A stretch of DNA of 64,000 nt from Purshia tridentata (taxonomy: Eukaryota; Streptophyta; Magnoliopsida; Rosales; Rosaceae). Position numbers and translations under genes: made by a program. This document shows positions 1 through 10,411 of this stretch, piece by piece (position 1 is the first letter of the stretch; each line of letters begins with the position of its first letter). The notes beneath the pieces are model-generated. The model was given only the letters and a program-made list of their open reading frames with translations, had not been told where the DNA came from and searched no databases. The DNA is taken from the NCBI GenBank assembly GCA_003254885.1, contig QANT01008781.1, positions 1 through 64,000 on the forward strand, given 5' to 3'.

Positions 1-2100
1 CTCCTTCTGGAAAATTCTTTGTGTCGATGGATGTTAAGTTTTGTGAACATAAGGCTTATTTCTCAAGGCGAGTTTCTACTTCTGCTTTTCTAGGGGAGAT
101 TAGGAGTGAGGAGGAAGAGAAGTTGTGGTATGAGCGAGAGGGGGAGTTGTCAATCGAAAAAGAGGGGGAGTTATCCACTAATCCTATTCCTACTATTCTT
201 CTTTTGGATTTGAAAACTTATATGAGACGAAAGAAGGTATTGAGTGACTCACAAAAGCAGTTCGGCCCTCTTGATACCAATGTCCAATCGCCAGCTCATG
301 AGAATGATTATGAGGTGCTAGTGTCTTTTCCTCTTTCATTTGATCCTAATGTCTCTTATGAATCTAACCCTTCTGTTTCAGAGTCTCTTCCCTTGATTCC
401 ACATAGTGAGGACCAAGGGCAGAGATATCCTACACGTGAACGTCATCCCTCTGATAGGTACAGTTTCTCTTCAAGTAACAATGTTGAGTATCTCATATCT
501 AACTATGTGTCTTACCATCACTTATCTAAGTCACATCTAGCTTTTGCAAATCATTCGTCCTTTGTGTCTATTCCTAACAATTTTCTGGAAGCTCTTAGCA
601 ATCCAAAGTGGAAAGTTGCTATGGTAGAAGAGATGAAAGCTCTCCAGAGAACTCCACTTGGGACATGGTTGAGCTACCTAAAGACAAGAAGGCAGTAGGG
701 TGTAAATGGGTGTTTACAGTGAAGCATAAGTTAGATGGCTCTATTGAAAGGTACAAGGCTCGGCTGGTAGCTAAAGGATATACTCAAACTTATGTCGTTG
801 ACTATCAGGAGGCCTTTGCTCTGGTGGCTAAAATGAATACAATAAGAGTTCTCCCATCCTTAGCTGTGAACTTGGATTGGCCGTTACAACAATTTGACAT
901 GAAAAATGCATTCCTACATGGAGACCTAGAAGAAGAGGTTTACATGGATTCTCCTACGGGATTTATTACTGAAGTTGGAAAGCTGTGTAAGCTGAAGAAG
1001 GCCTTACATGGCCTCAAACAATCACCTAGAGCATGGTTTGGTCGATTCAATCACTCTATGAAGGAATATGGCTTTAGACAGTGTCAGGTTGATCATACTC
1101 TATTTATCAAAAGTAATGGTGGTAAGATAAATATGCTAATTGTTTATGTGAATGACATGGTGGTTAGAGGAAGTGATGAAGGAGAAATAAAAAGACTCCA
1201 AAGTTATCTAGCTACAAAATTTGAGATGAAGGATCTAGGGTCTCTCAAGTATTTTTTGGGAATTGAAGTTGCTCATTCCAAGAAGGGCATCTTCCTATCT
1301 CTGTGCAAATATGTCTTAGACCTATTGACCGAGACTGGAATGTCAGCTTGTGAGCCTATTGATACTCCAATGGAGGTAAATCATGGGTTAGCAATTTATC
1401 CTAATCAAGTTCCAACTAACAAAGAGGGGTACCAAAGATTAGTTGGGAGATTGATATATCTTGCTCATACACGACCAAACTTGTCTTATGCTATAGGTGT
1501 AGTGAGCCAATTCATGCATAATCCAAGTGAAACACATAAGGATGCAGTAGATCGGATTCTCAAATATCTAAAGTCTACTCCTGGCAAGGGCATACCATTT
1601 TCAAAGCATGGGCGTCTAGATGTGGAAGGTTACACTGACTCTGATTTTGCAGGCTCAAAGGTGATAGAAAATCTACATCAGGTTATGTGTCGTTTGTTGG
1701 AGGTAAACTTATGACTTGGAGAAGTAAACAGCAAGAGGTTGTATCAAGATCTAGTGCTGAGGCAGAATATAGGGCACTTGGTCATGCAATCTGTGAGTTA
1801 ATTTTGCTGAAAATACTAATGAAAGAGCTAGGATTTGCATCTAAGAAGCCGATGACTCTATATTGTGATAATAAGGCAGCAATAGAAATTGCACATAACC
1901 CGGTTCAATAGGATCGAACCAAGCATATAGAGATGGATAGGCACTTTATTAGTGATAACCTAGTGAGTGGTGTCATTCAATTGTTTTATGTGAAAAGTGA
2001 AGACCAACTGGCTGATGTGATGACCCATGCTGTGTCTAGCAGGCGATTTTATTCTTTGTTAGACAAGTTGGGCATGTGCAATATCTATGCATCAACTTGA
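1..2100 (+). pseudogene. Ty1/copia (Tork-like) polyprotein, 3' half: linker, reverse transcriptase, RNase H
   Basis: This is the end of a copia pol gene; the 5' part lies outside the window. Positions 1-655 encode the variable linker after integrase, with two EGELS-type repeats. About 655-1670 encodes reverse transcriptase: KWVFTVKHKLDGSIERYKAR, the FDMKNAFLHGDLEEE block, and the active-site box as YVNDM instead of the usual YVDDM. RNase H follows (YTDSDFAGS, SSAEAEYRAL, LYCDNKAAIEIAHNP) to a TGA at 2098-2100. It is broken by a frameshift near 655, another near 1670 and an in-frame TAG at 1909-1911. The HNPVQ...DRTKHIE ending and the KHKLDGSIERY block are typical of the Tork lineage; that is family knowledge, not a search. 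The polypurine tract and 3' LTR follow immediately, so this is a retroelement remnant and not a host gene. Confidence 0.93.
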
Positions 2101-2107
2101 GGGGGAG
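2099..2107 (+). other. Polypurine tract of the Tork-like element
   Basis: GAGGGGGAG lies directly against the TG that opens the 3' LTR. It is the usual primer site for plus-strand DNA synthesis in copia elements and fixes the LTR boundary. Confidence 0.85.
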
Positions 2108-2288
2108 TGTTAGCATGTATATTCTTAGCGTATAATTAGCTTTAATTAGCAGTAATTAGTTGTGTAATATTTGACTAGGTTATTCTTTCCTTTCTTACTT
2201 TCCTAGCGTAATTACGGACTCTTGTAAATCCATATAAATACCTCTATATGAGAAGAATAAATTAATTTTGTTCTCTAAACCTGCAACA
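2108..2288 (+). mobile_element. 3' LTR of the Tork-like copia element (181 bp)
   Basis: It opens with TGTTAGCATG directly after the polypurine tract and closes with CTGCAACA. A TATAAATA-like box (about 2234-2241) precedes a short purine-rich leader, as expected for U3-R-U5. The 5' LTR and the left target duplication are off the window. Sequence on its right is the ~71/91-bp minisatellite, so the element inserted into that array. Confidence 0.85.
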
Positions 2289-2619
2289 TGTCAACCTCTT
2301 CGGAGTGTTCATCTGTCCGAGCTCAAGATCATTACAATTAACATAGCTCATCTATGACATGTCAACTTCTTCAGAGTGTTCATCTGTCTGAGCTCATCTC
2401 TTCCGATCCAAGCTCAAATCTTTACAATTGATGGAGCTCATCCATGACATGTCAACTATTTCAGAGTGTTCATCCATCCGAGCTCTAGATCATTACAATT
2501 GATGGAGCTCATCCATGACATGTCAACTTCTTTAGAGAGTTCATCCATCCAAGCTCATCACTTCTGATCTGAGCTCAAGATCAATACAATTGACTGAGCT
2601 CATCTGTGATATGTTAACT
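2289..2619. repeat. Minisatellite A, left block (about 71- and 91-bp units)
   Basis: ACATGTCAACTTCTTC-like unit starts occur near 2286, 2357, 2447, 2518 and 2609, so long (~91 bp) and short (~71 bp) units alternate. Each holds a GAGTGTTCATCCGTCCGAGC core, ATTACAATTGA and GGAGCTCATCCATG. The short unit lacks the CATCACTTCCGATCCGAGCT block. The array is interrupted at 2620 by a mobile-element-like insert and resumes at 3103. Confidence 0.85.
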
Positions 2620-3102
2620 CACTACATGAAAAACATTAATACATATCAGTTGATAACTAATGTCTATTGGGGTTTAAGACTAATAAGGGTCGTCCTGATA
2701 TCTAATGTACCTATTTATATCTGATTTATTGAAAATCTGATATCAAAGATAACCGATAGATATCAGTTTTAAACTTTACTGATATCTTAAAAAACTAAAT
2801 AAGATATCTAAGATAGTTTAAACATCAGTTTTGTTTCTATAACTGATATAAATAGTAATTTAGACATCAGTTTTTTCCAATTTTTCGATGTTGTAACCCC
2901 CCATAAAAGCTAAATTAGATATCAGTTTTCTAGAATTTTAAGATATCTAACACCTAATAGATATCATTTCTTAACTGATATTAAATCTCAAAATATTGAT
3001 ATGAAATTAATAACTGACATCAGTGTTTTTTCGCTTAAAAAGTGATATAATTGAAATTGAATGCCTTCATTCTCATAAATTCCAATATCTAGATACAAAA
3101 GT
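2620..3102. mobile_element. CACTA-like non-autonomous element inside minisatellite A
   Basis: The segment cuts one minisatellite unit in two: ...GTTAACT at 2613-2619 and ACTTCTTCGG from 3103 together rebuild a normal unit, with ACT possibly the 3-bp target duplication. It starts CACTACATGAAAAAC and carries at least ten direct or inverted copies of a GATATCAGTTTT / AACTGATATC motif, a pattern typical of the subterminal repeats of CACTA (En/Spm) elements. There is no coding capacity. The right terminus is poor: an AAAGTG near 3044 resembles an inverted CACTA end, but about 58 bp more precede the resumed array. Confidence 0.6.
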
Positions 3103-3826
3103 ACTTCTTCGGAGTGTTCATACGTCTGAGCTCATCACTTCTGATACGAGCTCAACATTATTAAAGCTGACGGAGTTCATCCTTGACTCGTTGGTCCCTT
3201 CCGAGGGTTCATCCATCCGAGTTCATCTCTTCCGATTCGAGCTCAAGCTCATTACAATTGACGGAGTTCATCCTTGACATGTCCTCCTCTTTGGAGTGTT
3301 CATCCGTCCAAACTCACCTATTTCGACCCGAGCTCAAAAATCATTACAACTGCCAATACTCATCTGTGACATGTCGACTTCTTTGGAGAGTTCATCTGTC
3401 CAAGCTCATCACTTCCAATCCAAGCTCAATATCATTACAACTGACGAAGCGCATCCTCAACATGTCGACCTCTTCGGTTCATCCGTCCGAGCTCACCACT
3501 TCCAATCCGAACACAACATTATTAAAGCTGACGGAGTTCTTCCTTCACATGTCTATCCCTTTTAAGGGTTCATCTATTTGAGCTCATCTCTTCCGATCCG
3601 AGCTTAACTACATTACAATTGATGGAGTTCATCCTTGACATGTCGACTTCTTCAAAGTGTTCATCCGTTCGAGCTCATCACTTCTGGTCCGAGCTCAATA
3701 TCATCACAGTTGACTGAGTGCATCCTCGACGTTATTACAATTGACGGAGCTCATCCTTGACATGTCCACCTTATCGGAGTGTTCATTCGTCCGAGTTCGT
3801 CAGTCTGAGGCCATCTCTCATGGTCC
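3103..3826. repeat. Minisatellite A, right block
   Basis: The same family as 2289-2619 resumes, with unit starts near 3185, 3277, 3369, 3460, 3547, 3638 and 3758. Spacing is mostly 87-92 bp with one partial deletion near 3727. Short open frames here are fortuitous translations of the repeat. Confidence 0.85.
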
Positions 3827-4290
3827 GAATTGGCACGACTATTCTATAGTCCACAGGCTCGATCAAGATAACAGACTAGACAAGGTCTATAAACACCCTG
3901 ATCTGAATTGGCGCGACTATTCTACAGTCCACAGGCTTGATCGGAATAACAGACTAGACAATTTCTATAACCACCTCGGTTCGAACTGGCATGACTATCT
4001 ATAGTCCACAAGCTCAATCAGAATAACAGACTAGACAAGGTCTATAAACACCTCGATTCGAACTGGTGTGAGTATCTACAGTCCACAAGCTCGATCAGAA
4101 TGATAGATTAGACAAGGTCTTTAAGCACCTCTATCTGAACTAACGCAACTAATCAACAGTCCACATGCTCAGTTGGAAAGACAGACTTGACAAAGTCTAT
4201 AAACACTATATCTGAATTGGCGCGACTATTCAACAGTCCGCATTCAATAGGTAAAAGACTCCAGTGGTTTCTAAGTACATCAACCCAAGT
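3827..4290. repeat. Minisatellite B (six 77-78-bp units)
   Basis: Units begin with GAATTGGCGCGACTATT or close variants at 3827, 3905, 3983, 4060, 4137 and 4214, giving periods of 78, 78, 77, 77 and 77 bp. Each contains CAGTCCACAGGCTCGATC and ACAGACTAGACAAGGTCTAT. It abuts minisatellite A directly. Confidence 0.9.
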
Positions 4291-5348
4291 TGTAGCAACC
4301 CTACAGTTCCATGCTCAGTAAGGTAAACAGGTATACATGCCACTAAACTACTATTTTGATCAAAACTATCAAATGAAATATCAGACATAGGTAAGTTCTG
4401 TGCTCAAATACAAGTTAGATCAGAGCTCATACACTAGTCAAATTCGAGCTCAAATACAAATCAAATCCGAGCTCAAATACAAGTTAGGTTCGATCTCATT
4501 TCAAATCTGAGCTCAAATACAAGTTAGATCTGATCTCATGTTAGATTCAAGCTCATGTCTTCCGACCCAAGCTCAATATCATTGTAATTGATTGGAACTC
4601 ATCCATGTATGTAATGTCGACTTTTTTGAGTGTTCTTCTGCCAAGCATATCTAACATCCCCCATATGTGGAGCTATCACCGAGTATACAGTCACCTCTCA
4701 CTTTACCTCAGCTCGGTCATGTCCCTTAACATAGCCTTCAGATGATCGCCTCTTGCTTGACCTCTACTAGGTCAACTCCCAACCAAGGGGACTTCCTTGG
4801 CTCGGAAGTTGGAGGACTTCTATTTGTGGGTAAATCCACCTGTCTGATTTGACCAATGATAAATTGCCACGTGGTTAGCACAGAAATCGAAGTCCCAACC
4901 TGACCACCGGGTGACGTCTTAGGCCCCACATCATTGTACCTGGAAGAGGTGTCTACTTGGCTCAATGGCCCATTTACAAATTACACAAGGCCCAATTGTC
5001 CACTGGGCTCAATCACCCATTAGCTCATTTTCCACCTATATGAGGTCCAATGCCCACTTGGCCCAAAAGGCCCATTGGCTGCCTCATCCATCCCAAGTGA
5101 TTAGGGGAAGCTTATTCTCTTACTCGGCTAGGGGCTAGTTCCCTCCAACTCCTCCCTATGTTTACATACTTCTCTCCCTCTCTCCCTCTATCTCCTACAT
5201 GTAATCTCCACCATACAGAGAAATAATACTGACTGTGTATGTAGCCCAAATTGGGTGAACCACCTAAAATCTCTTGTATTTTTTACTCTCTATTTCTCTA
5301 TGTTTTCAACCCATTATTTACGTTGATGTACCAATTATTGCATCAACA
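4291..5348 (+). mobile_element. Probable 3' part of a long LTR with a third short repeat
   Basis: Around 4400-4560 a ~28-bp motif (GAGCTCAAATACAAGTTAGATC) recurs four or five times. From 4621 the sequence is unique, with pyrimidine-rich stretches, and ends ACCAATTATTGCATCAACA at 5348. A similar CATCAACA end occurs at 42607. I infer that minisatellites A-B and this segment were the U3 and R-U5 of one long LTR; the left end is lost or off the window. No reading frame here is credible. Confidence 0.45.
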
Positions 5349-5572
5349 GTAAAGGCCAAAAGTGCATGAGGATGACTGAAGGAAGCTTAGCAAAATATGG
5401 AGGCTCAAATTCAATGTGCTCAGAAAAGGTGTTATTTTCTCTTCCCATTATATCATAGATAAAATTGTGACTTAAGCATCATTGTAACTGCCTAATTGGC
5501 AATTTAATACTTGTGACATCTTACTGTAACTATAAGGTATATATGAAGCCTTTTTCTTGTTGGTGCACCTGA
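5349..5572. other. Unassigned spacer
   Basis: It lies between the LTR-like end at 5348 and the point near 5573 where similarity to the SIRE-like gag starts. I see no gene, repeat or terminal motif in it. Confidence 0.5.
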
Positions 5573-5687
5573 TATGCAACTCATCATAAGCAACAAGAAA
5601 AATTTCAAACTTCTCTCTCCAAGTAGCATTGCTACCATCAAAGAAGGGATGAGAGTTGCATGCCCTTGTAACACGATCTCTATCCAT
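5573..5687 (-). pseudogene. SIRE-like copia gag, first ~38 codons, minus strand
   Basis: Reading leftwards from an ATG at 5687, the peptide begins MDRDRV, with FFDGSN and WREKFEIFL, closely matching the gag start at 10412. Similarity ends near 5573 within the codons that correspond to DACDEFAYE in the better copy, so the element was truncated there. The primer-binding site and LTR lie just upstream in the same orientation. Confidence 0.85.
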
Positions 5688-5747
5688 CTAAGCTGACCTA
5701 AAAACCAACCTACACCCAAGGATCACTCTATGTACTTCTAGAGTAGC

Positions 5748-5759
5748 GCTCTGATACCA
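5748..5759 (-). other. Primer-binding site (initiator tRNA-Met type), minus strand
   Basis: GCTCTGATACCA on the plus strand is TGGTATCAGAGC on the minus strand, complementary to the 3' end of plant initiator tRNA-Met. It sits two bases inside the LTR end at 5762, as at 10341. Confidence 0.92.
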
Positions 5760-5761
5760 AT

Positions 5762-7353
5762 TGAAGATGTTTATTAGGTGGTTTAACAGCCTAATCAACT
5801 TGATTATAATCACAATCAGTGATGGGATCCTAATTTTTAATCAAATAGAACAAACATTGCCCAGGCAGAAATGTGACTACTTGTGTTCCTGACAACCTGA
5901 CAACCAAGCGAAAATTTGAACCACAGATTGACACACCATTCACTTGAACACAAGACTATTTCCACAAGACCTCAAGCATGCATTAATAAGGTGACAACCT
6001 ATGCACTCAAAGGACCCATCAAAGTAGGCATCCCAGTGCTATCCACAACTATAGTGATGTGTGTGATTCACAACCTATATGAACAAACCAATTATTAATA
6101 TCAAGGGTGAGTGGGTATGCTAGAATCATGCAAATTTGTACTTAAATGATGAATACACAGATAATCAGCAAACCATAAAACAGAAACTGAGGCACACAAG
6201 TTGTTCACCCAGAAACCACAAAGGGTAAAAACTGGGGTCTTTTTCAGCTGACAAGCAATCCACTAAGTTGAGCATTACAAGGGCAACAATACACAAGCTC
6301 ATTCACTTAATTCTAGACTAAGTGGCAGCTAGCTTACCCTTTGTGCAACCTTCAAAAGACAAGCTATGAGTCAATTACATGGATGGCGGCTTCTCCTCAA
6401 GCTCTTCAACCTCTGGCACTCATTTCCAGTAAGTCTTGTGGATTCTTTAAGATATGAAAATGATATGCTTATGTGGTTCCTTTAAGAATTAACCTCTTTA
6501 AGTTACAAAGTCATGCAATGGAGGAACCCAAATATAAAATCTATATGAAAGTGTTTGAAAACTTTGTGATAAATAAAAAATAACCCAAAAACACTAACAA
6601 AGTAAAGAAAACATTTAGATGAGAAATTTCAAAAATGGATTTCTTATTTATAAAATACCCATGAAATACCCAAGGTGTTCTTGCTCTCTATGGCTTCTCA
6701 AAATGCCTAGCAAGCCCACAAAGAATGAAGAGGCCGACACGCCTATATTAAAATCATACCCTAGCTTCACTCAAAACCCACATATGTGGAAACCCATTAA
6801 TGGTTCTCCACAAAATGACAAAACTAAGGCATATTCCTTTTGTCCTAGTAGGGTATCCTAAGATTTCAGAGGATAAGAATAAGGTGTAAGATATTTTGAA
6901 CATACCCATTTTTGCAAAAGAGAGTGTGGAGAAGAAGATAAATAGTAAATTGGTAAAATGAAAAAGTAAAGGTGGGGGGGAGAGAGAGAAGAATCTGATT
7001 TGATATTTTAAAACCAAAGGAAAAACCAGCTTTGATGTAAGAAAACACGAGCAAGTCATGTGATATGCATGTGACCTTATTTAACATTAAAAACACATGT
7101 GCAGTTCACGTGTTATAAAAATGTGACCTGATGATTAGTAAGTGACTCGAAAGACACACATAAATCTAAAGTAGTGAATATGCATGAGATGCATAAAACC
7201 TTTTGTCCTTTGGCATGTTTCACTTTGATCTTGTCTTCTTCATCCCGAAAGGTCTTCACCTTAAATCTAATCTAGAGCTTGTGTGAGTACAATTAAAAGA
7301 TAATTACAATTTTTTGTCAGGAAATTAGCCAACATAAAATCCTAGAACTAACA
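5762..7353 (-). mobile_element. 5' LTR of a SIRE-like copia element, minus orientation (1592 bp)
   Basis: On the minus strand it opens TGTTAGTTCTAGGATTTT at 7353 and closes ...CATCTTCA at 5762, then two bases and the primer-binding site. Its start matches the plus-strand 3' LTR at 19174. Its length agrees with the solo LTR at 29784-34255 after removing the nested insert (about 1596 bp). Its internal region survives only as the gag start, so most of this copy is deleted. Open frames inside it have no family resemblance. Confidence 0.88.
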
Positions 7354-9079
7354 TACATTGAGGAGGTTGATTCTTAAAGAATCCAAACTTCATATCATGC
7401 AACTTTTATGCCATGTGGTGATTAAGCTTGGTGATGTGACTGCCCCTACTTGAAGAACCAATTGCATAAGCTTTTGAAGGGTGCACAAGGGATAATGAGC
7501 TGCCACTTAGAAATAGGTCTACTGTGTTGAGCTTGTGATTTTTTCAGACCTTGTATTGAACCTTGACTACAGTAGATTACTTGGTTAGTTTATGGACCCC
7601 CAGTTTTTTAACCATTGATGGTTTTTCTGGATGAATAATTTGATTGTCTTTGATCTCACCTTTGTGTTTATGCTTTTGCTGTCTTACTTATCATCTAAAC
7701 ACAAATCTGCTTTGTTTCACCATTTGTGTAAATGTAAGATGGTTGCTAAATGTTGTGTTTGAATAAGTTGTGTTTCACACACATCACTTAGTTGTGGATT
7801 GCACATGTAACGACCCGTACCTTTTAAGTACATTATAATAGGGCCCAATGTTGACTTTTGGTTCTAGTAAGATTTTAGCTTTCACCTTGGGTCCGTTAGG
7901 AAGGTCTTGAGCTCACGAGTTCATTGACACGCGGCATGGCTTATTTAGAGCCCCGGTTAGAAAGTTAGGAACGTGAGAAGAGACCCAAAGTTGACTTTTT
8001 GAATTACCCAAATTTCAGAGTTGACTTTGACATGGTTGCGTAGAGCTCGACTTCACAAGTTTGTAGCATGCATCATTTGGAGCTACGGTTTGAGAAATAC
8101 GGAGGTTCAAAGTGAGGGGCAAACTTGTACTTATGATGAAATAGCATTTAAAAATTCCAGAAATTTCTAGAATCTCCCCCTCCCTTTATTTCTCTCTCCT
8201 CTCCCCTCCCCACGTGCAGATAGCCCCAACCCAGCCCGTTCTCGTCTTCCTCTCTCCCCTGTACGACGCTAGCCCCTTTTTCCGGCCACCAGGACCACCG
8301 GCGACGCCCCCAGCCGCCGGCCAGCAACCCAGCTTCCCCTCCCGTCGCCCCCTAGCTTTCTTTTTCCCTCTTCCGCGATTTCTCTCCCTCTGTGCGTGCG
8401 ACGTGCGCGACCGGTGTGACAGCGCAGCACCTCCGGCCGGCCTAGCCCCCCTTCGGTGACTTCCCAGCTGCTGACCAGCCACCCCAGTCCTTCCCCTCGC
8501 CAGCCGTCGCTTCCCCACGCAGTGAAAAGCTTGGAAAACTCAGCTTTGCTGCGAGTTCTCTCTGCCGATTCCGGCTGTTTCCAGCCACGATTGGCCCAAG
8601 TTTTTGGCGACACTCCCGAGTCCAGAGACGATCCAGCAGAAGATCAAAGCTAGGCTATCTCTGTGAGTGGACTTCGTTTCCTAAATTTTGTTTATGAATT
8701 CTTTATGAATTTTATGATTTAATTCGTATTTATATTTGAGTTTTAATTGAGTTTATGAATTGAGAAATATTATTCGATTCTTGAGTATGGAAACGGATTT
8801 GATGTGCTTGGGAACGTTTGAATTTCTCAAGTAAACATATGTGGTTTATTCGTATCTTGAAATATTAAGGGTTTGGTTACTGAAAAGGACTTTATAGTTG
8901 TTAGTTTAATGATTTCCCAGTTTTGGAAAGGTTATATGTTTTATGGGCGAAAAGAGAATTATGAGAAAAGGATTTTCAAACCACCGTTTGTAGTACCTTC
9001 AGATTACCAGATTATATAGGTCTTTGGGACCCATCACGGCACACACATAGGCTTTGGGCCGTGTGTCGGGATGCCTTGC

Positions 9080-9285
9080 CCTTTGGGGGTGGCCCTGCGT
9101 GCACGTATGGCTGGTATATTGGCCCTACATGTGTATGACAGACCTTGGCTTTGCATATGTACGGCAGGATTATTGGCCCTGCATGCATATGGCAGGTTGT
9201 GAGCCCTGCGCATGTACGACAGGCTATTGGCCCTGCATGCGTACGGCAGGTCGTGGGCCCTGCACATGTACGGTAGGTTCGGTGG
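9080..9285. repeat. Minisatellite inside a chromovirus LTR (~27-29-bp units)
   Basis: Units such as TACGGCAGGNNNTTGGCCCTGCATGCG recur about seven times. The same unit is found at 17448-17600, 32660-32850 and 35680-35815, always at the equivalent place in related LTRs, after a shared GGCACACACATAGGCTTTGG stretch. Confidence 0.9.
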
Positions 9286-9705
9286 GTAACTATTGGGTGA
9301 GAGGTTTCTTTGTCAAAACAATTTACAAAATAATTCTTGGTTGATACAAATTTCAGTTCTTATTTAATATTTTGGGAGGCTGACCAGTTTTATCAATTTA
9401 TCAGAGTTTTCAAAACGGATTTCAGATGCGGACTTTTTACATAGAGTTTTCAGTGGATTTTATGAAAGACATTTTAAAACTGGGGGAATTCAAAGAGGGT
9501 TTGTGAGGTCTTAAAGAAACTTGAAAGTAAAAGATTATTAATGCTTATTTTGAATTACGTCCACTCACTGAGTTTATCTCACTAGTTTTCTCTTTATTGT
9601 TGTTTTAAATTTTCCCCCCAAGTTGTAGCGTTGGAGCGGTCGAGCCAAAGACGTCGAGGCAGTCTAGAGAACCTTTGAAAATTTGTAGGAACTAATTATT
9701 CTTGT

Positions 9706-9943
9706 AAATTTTATTGCTTTAGTTAAATTGTAGTATCGCTATGAAAATCTAGTTGAAACTTAATTGATTGTTTTTGAAATTTTGGGTTAGAGACCCTTTG
9801 GTTGTGGTAGAGGAGCTGTGATGCTAAAATTTTATTGCTTTAGTTAAATTGTAGTATCGCTATGAAAATCTAGTTGAAACTTAATTGATTGTTTTTGAAA
9901 TTTTGGGTCAGAGACCCTTTGGTTGTGGTAGAAGAGCTGTGAT
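9706..9943. repeat. 121-bp tandem duplication in the solo LTR
   Basis: The stretch from AAATTTTATTGCTTTAG to GAGCTGTGATGCT occurs twice in tandem with a period of 121 bp and only a few differences (for example GGGTTAG versus GGGTCAG), so the duplication looks recent relative to the LTR family. Confidence 0.88.
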
Positions 9944-10340
9944 GCTTAGAAGTGCTTTTGCAGGTCTTCGTGGAGAAAGGGTTAGTCCAATTTCAGGGGA
10001 GATTCTGTCGAAATTTGGGTAGGATTTTCCTTGATATTGGATGCTCGTAGGATCACTCCGAGTTCTAGGGTGGAATTCGGAGAGGATCTTGTCAGCACAA
10101 GGGTGCCTATTTTGATGGATCCTTTGACTGCTTAGGTTGTCACCATATTCTTTATGAGAATTTGCATCTTGTGTTTGTGTATAGTTGGGTCTAGTTGTAA
10201 TCTGCTACAGTCGTCTTGCAGAGTCTTCTTTGTTTGACAGGTCCAGAGTTATCAAGTATTTGACAATTTAGATCCTGTCAGTGATTAAGATTTTAATCAC
10301 ATCATTTAGGTAATTAGTTCACCTATTACCAATTCTCAAT

Positions 10341-10352
10341 TGGTATCAGAGC
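10341..10352 (+). other. Primer-binding site (initiator tRNA-Met type)
   Basis: TGGTATCAGAGC follows the LTR end by two bases. It is the standard copia primer site and confirms that 7354-10338 is a 5' LTR. Confidence 0.95.
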
Positions 10353-10411
10353 ACCAGCTCTTGAAGTGAATAGAGTAATCTTTGGGTGTCTATTGGTATT
10401 AGGTTGTTGAA

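Larger units (their letters stand above)
7806..10094 (+). mobile_element. Solo LTR of a Ty3/gypsy chromovirus (Tekay/Del-like), 2289 bp
   Basis: It opens TGTAACGACCCGTACC and closes GATCTTGTCA. GCACA flanks it on both sides (7801-7805 and 10095-10099), and the host LTR reads through correctly when it is removed. There is no internal region, so this is a recombined solo LTR. It contains a G/C-rich, purine-poor leader (8170-8640), a ~28-bp minisatellite (9080-9285), and a 121-bp tandem duplication (9706-9943). The overlapping open frames on both strands at 8186-8653 fall in the GC-rich leader and have no recognisable domain. Confidence 0.92.
7354..10338 (+). mobile_element. 5' LTR of the plus-strand SIRE-like element, left-truncated and split
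   Basis: 7354-7805 and 10095-10338 together match the second half of the family LTR; 7354 onward aligns with 20082 onward in the 3' LTR. The first ~900 bp are missing, cut at the junction with the inverted copy at 7353. The right half ends ATTACCAATTCTCA at 10338, two bases before the primer-binding site. The middle is the nested solo LTR 7806-10094. Confidence 0.85.

Noticed and set aside
3023-4004. Serine-rich and HRLD-repeat open frames
   Set aside because: Fortuitous frames through minisatellites A and B; unit lengths of 71, 91 and 77 bp are not multiples of three, so no repeat protein frame is kept.
6619-7096. Open frames on both strands with hydrophobic stretches
   Set aside because: They lie inside the minus-strand SIRE-like LTR and are not preserved in the copies at 19174 or 29784.
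8186-8653. Four overlapping open frames on both strands encoding arginine-, proline- and serine-rich peptides
   Set aside because: They lie in the GC-rich leader of a solo LTR, and the same region in sister LTRs (15043-15472, 31270-31886, 36733-37322) gives different peptides. No domain or codon pattern supports coding.
9034-9344. Cysteine- and methionine-rich repeat proteins on both strands
   Set aside because: Translations of the ~28-bp minisatellite. The same artefact occurs at 17458-17658, 32571-32837 and 35637-35974.
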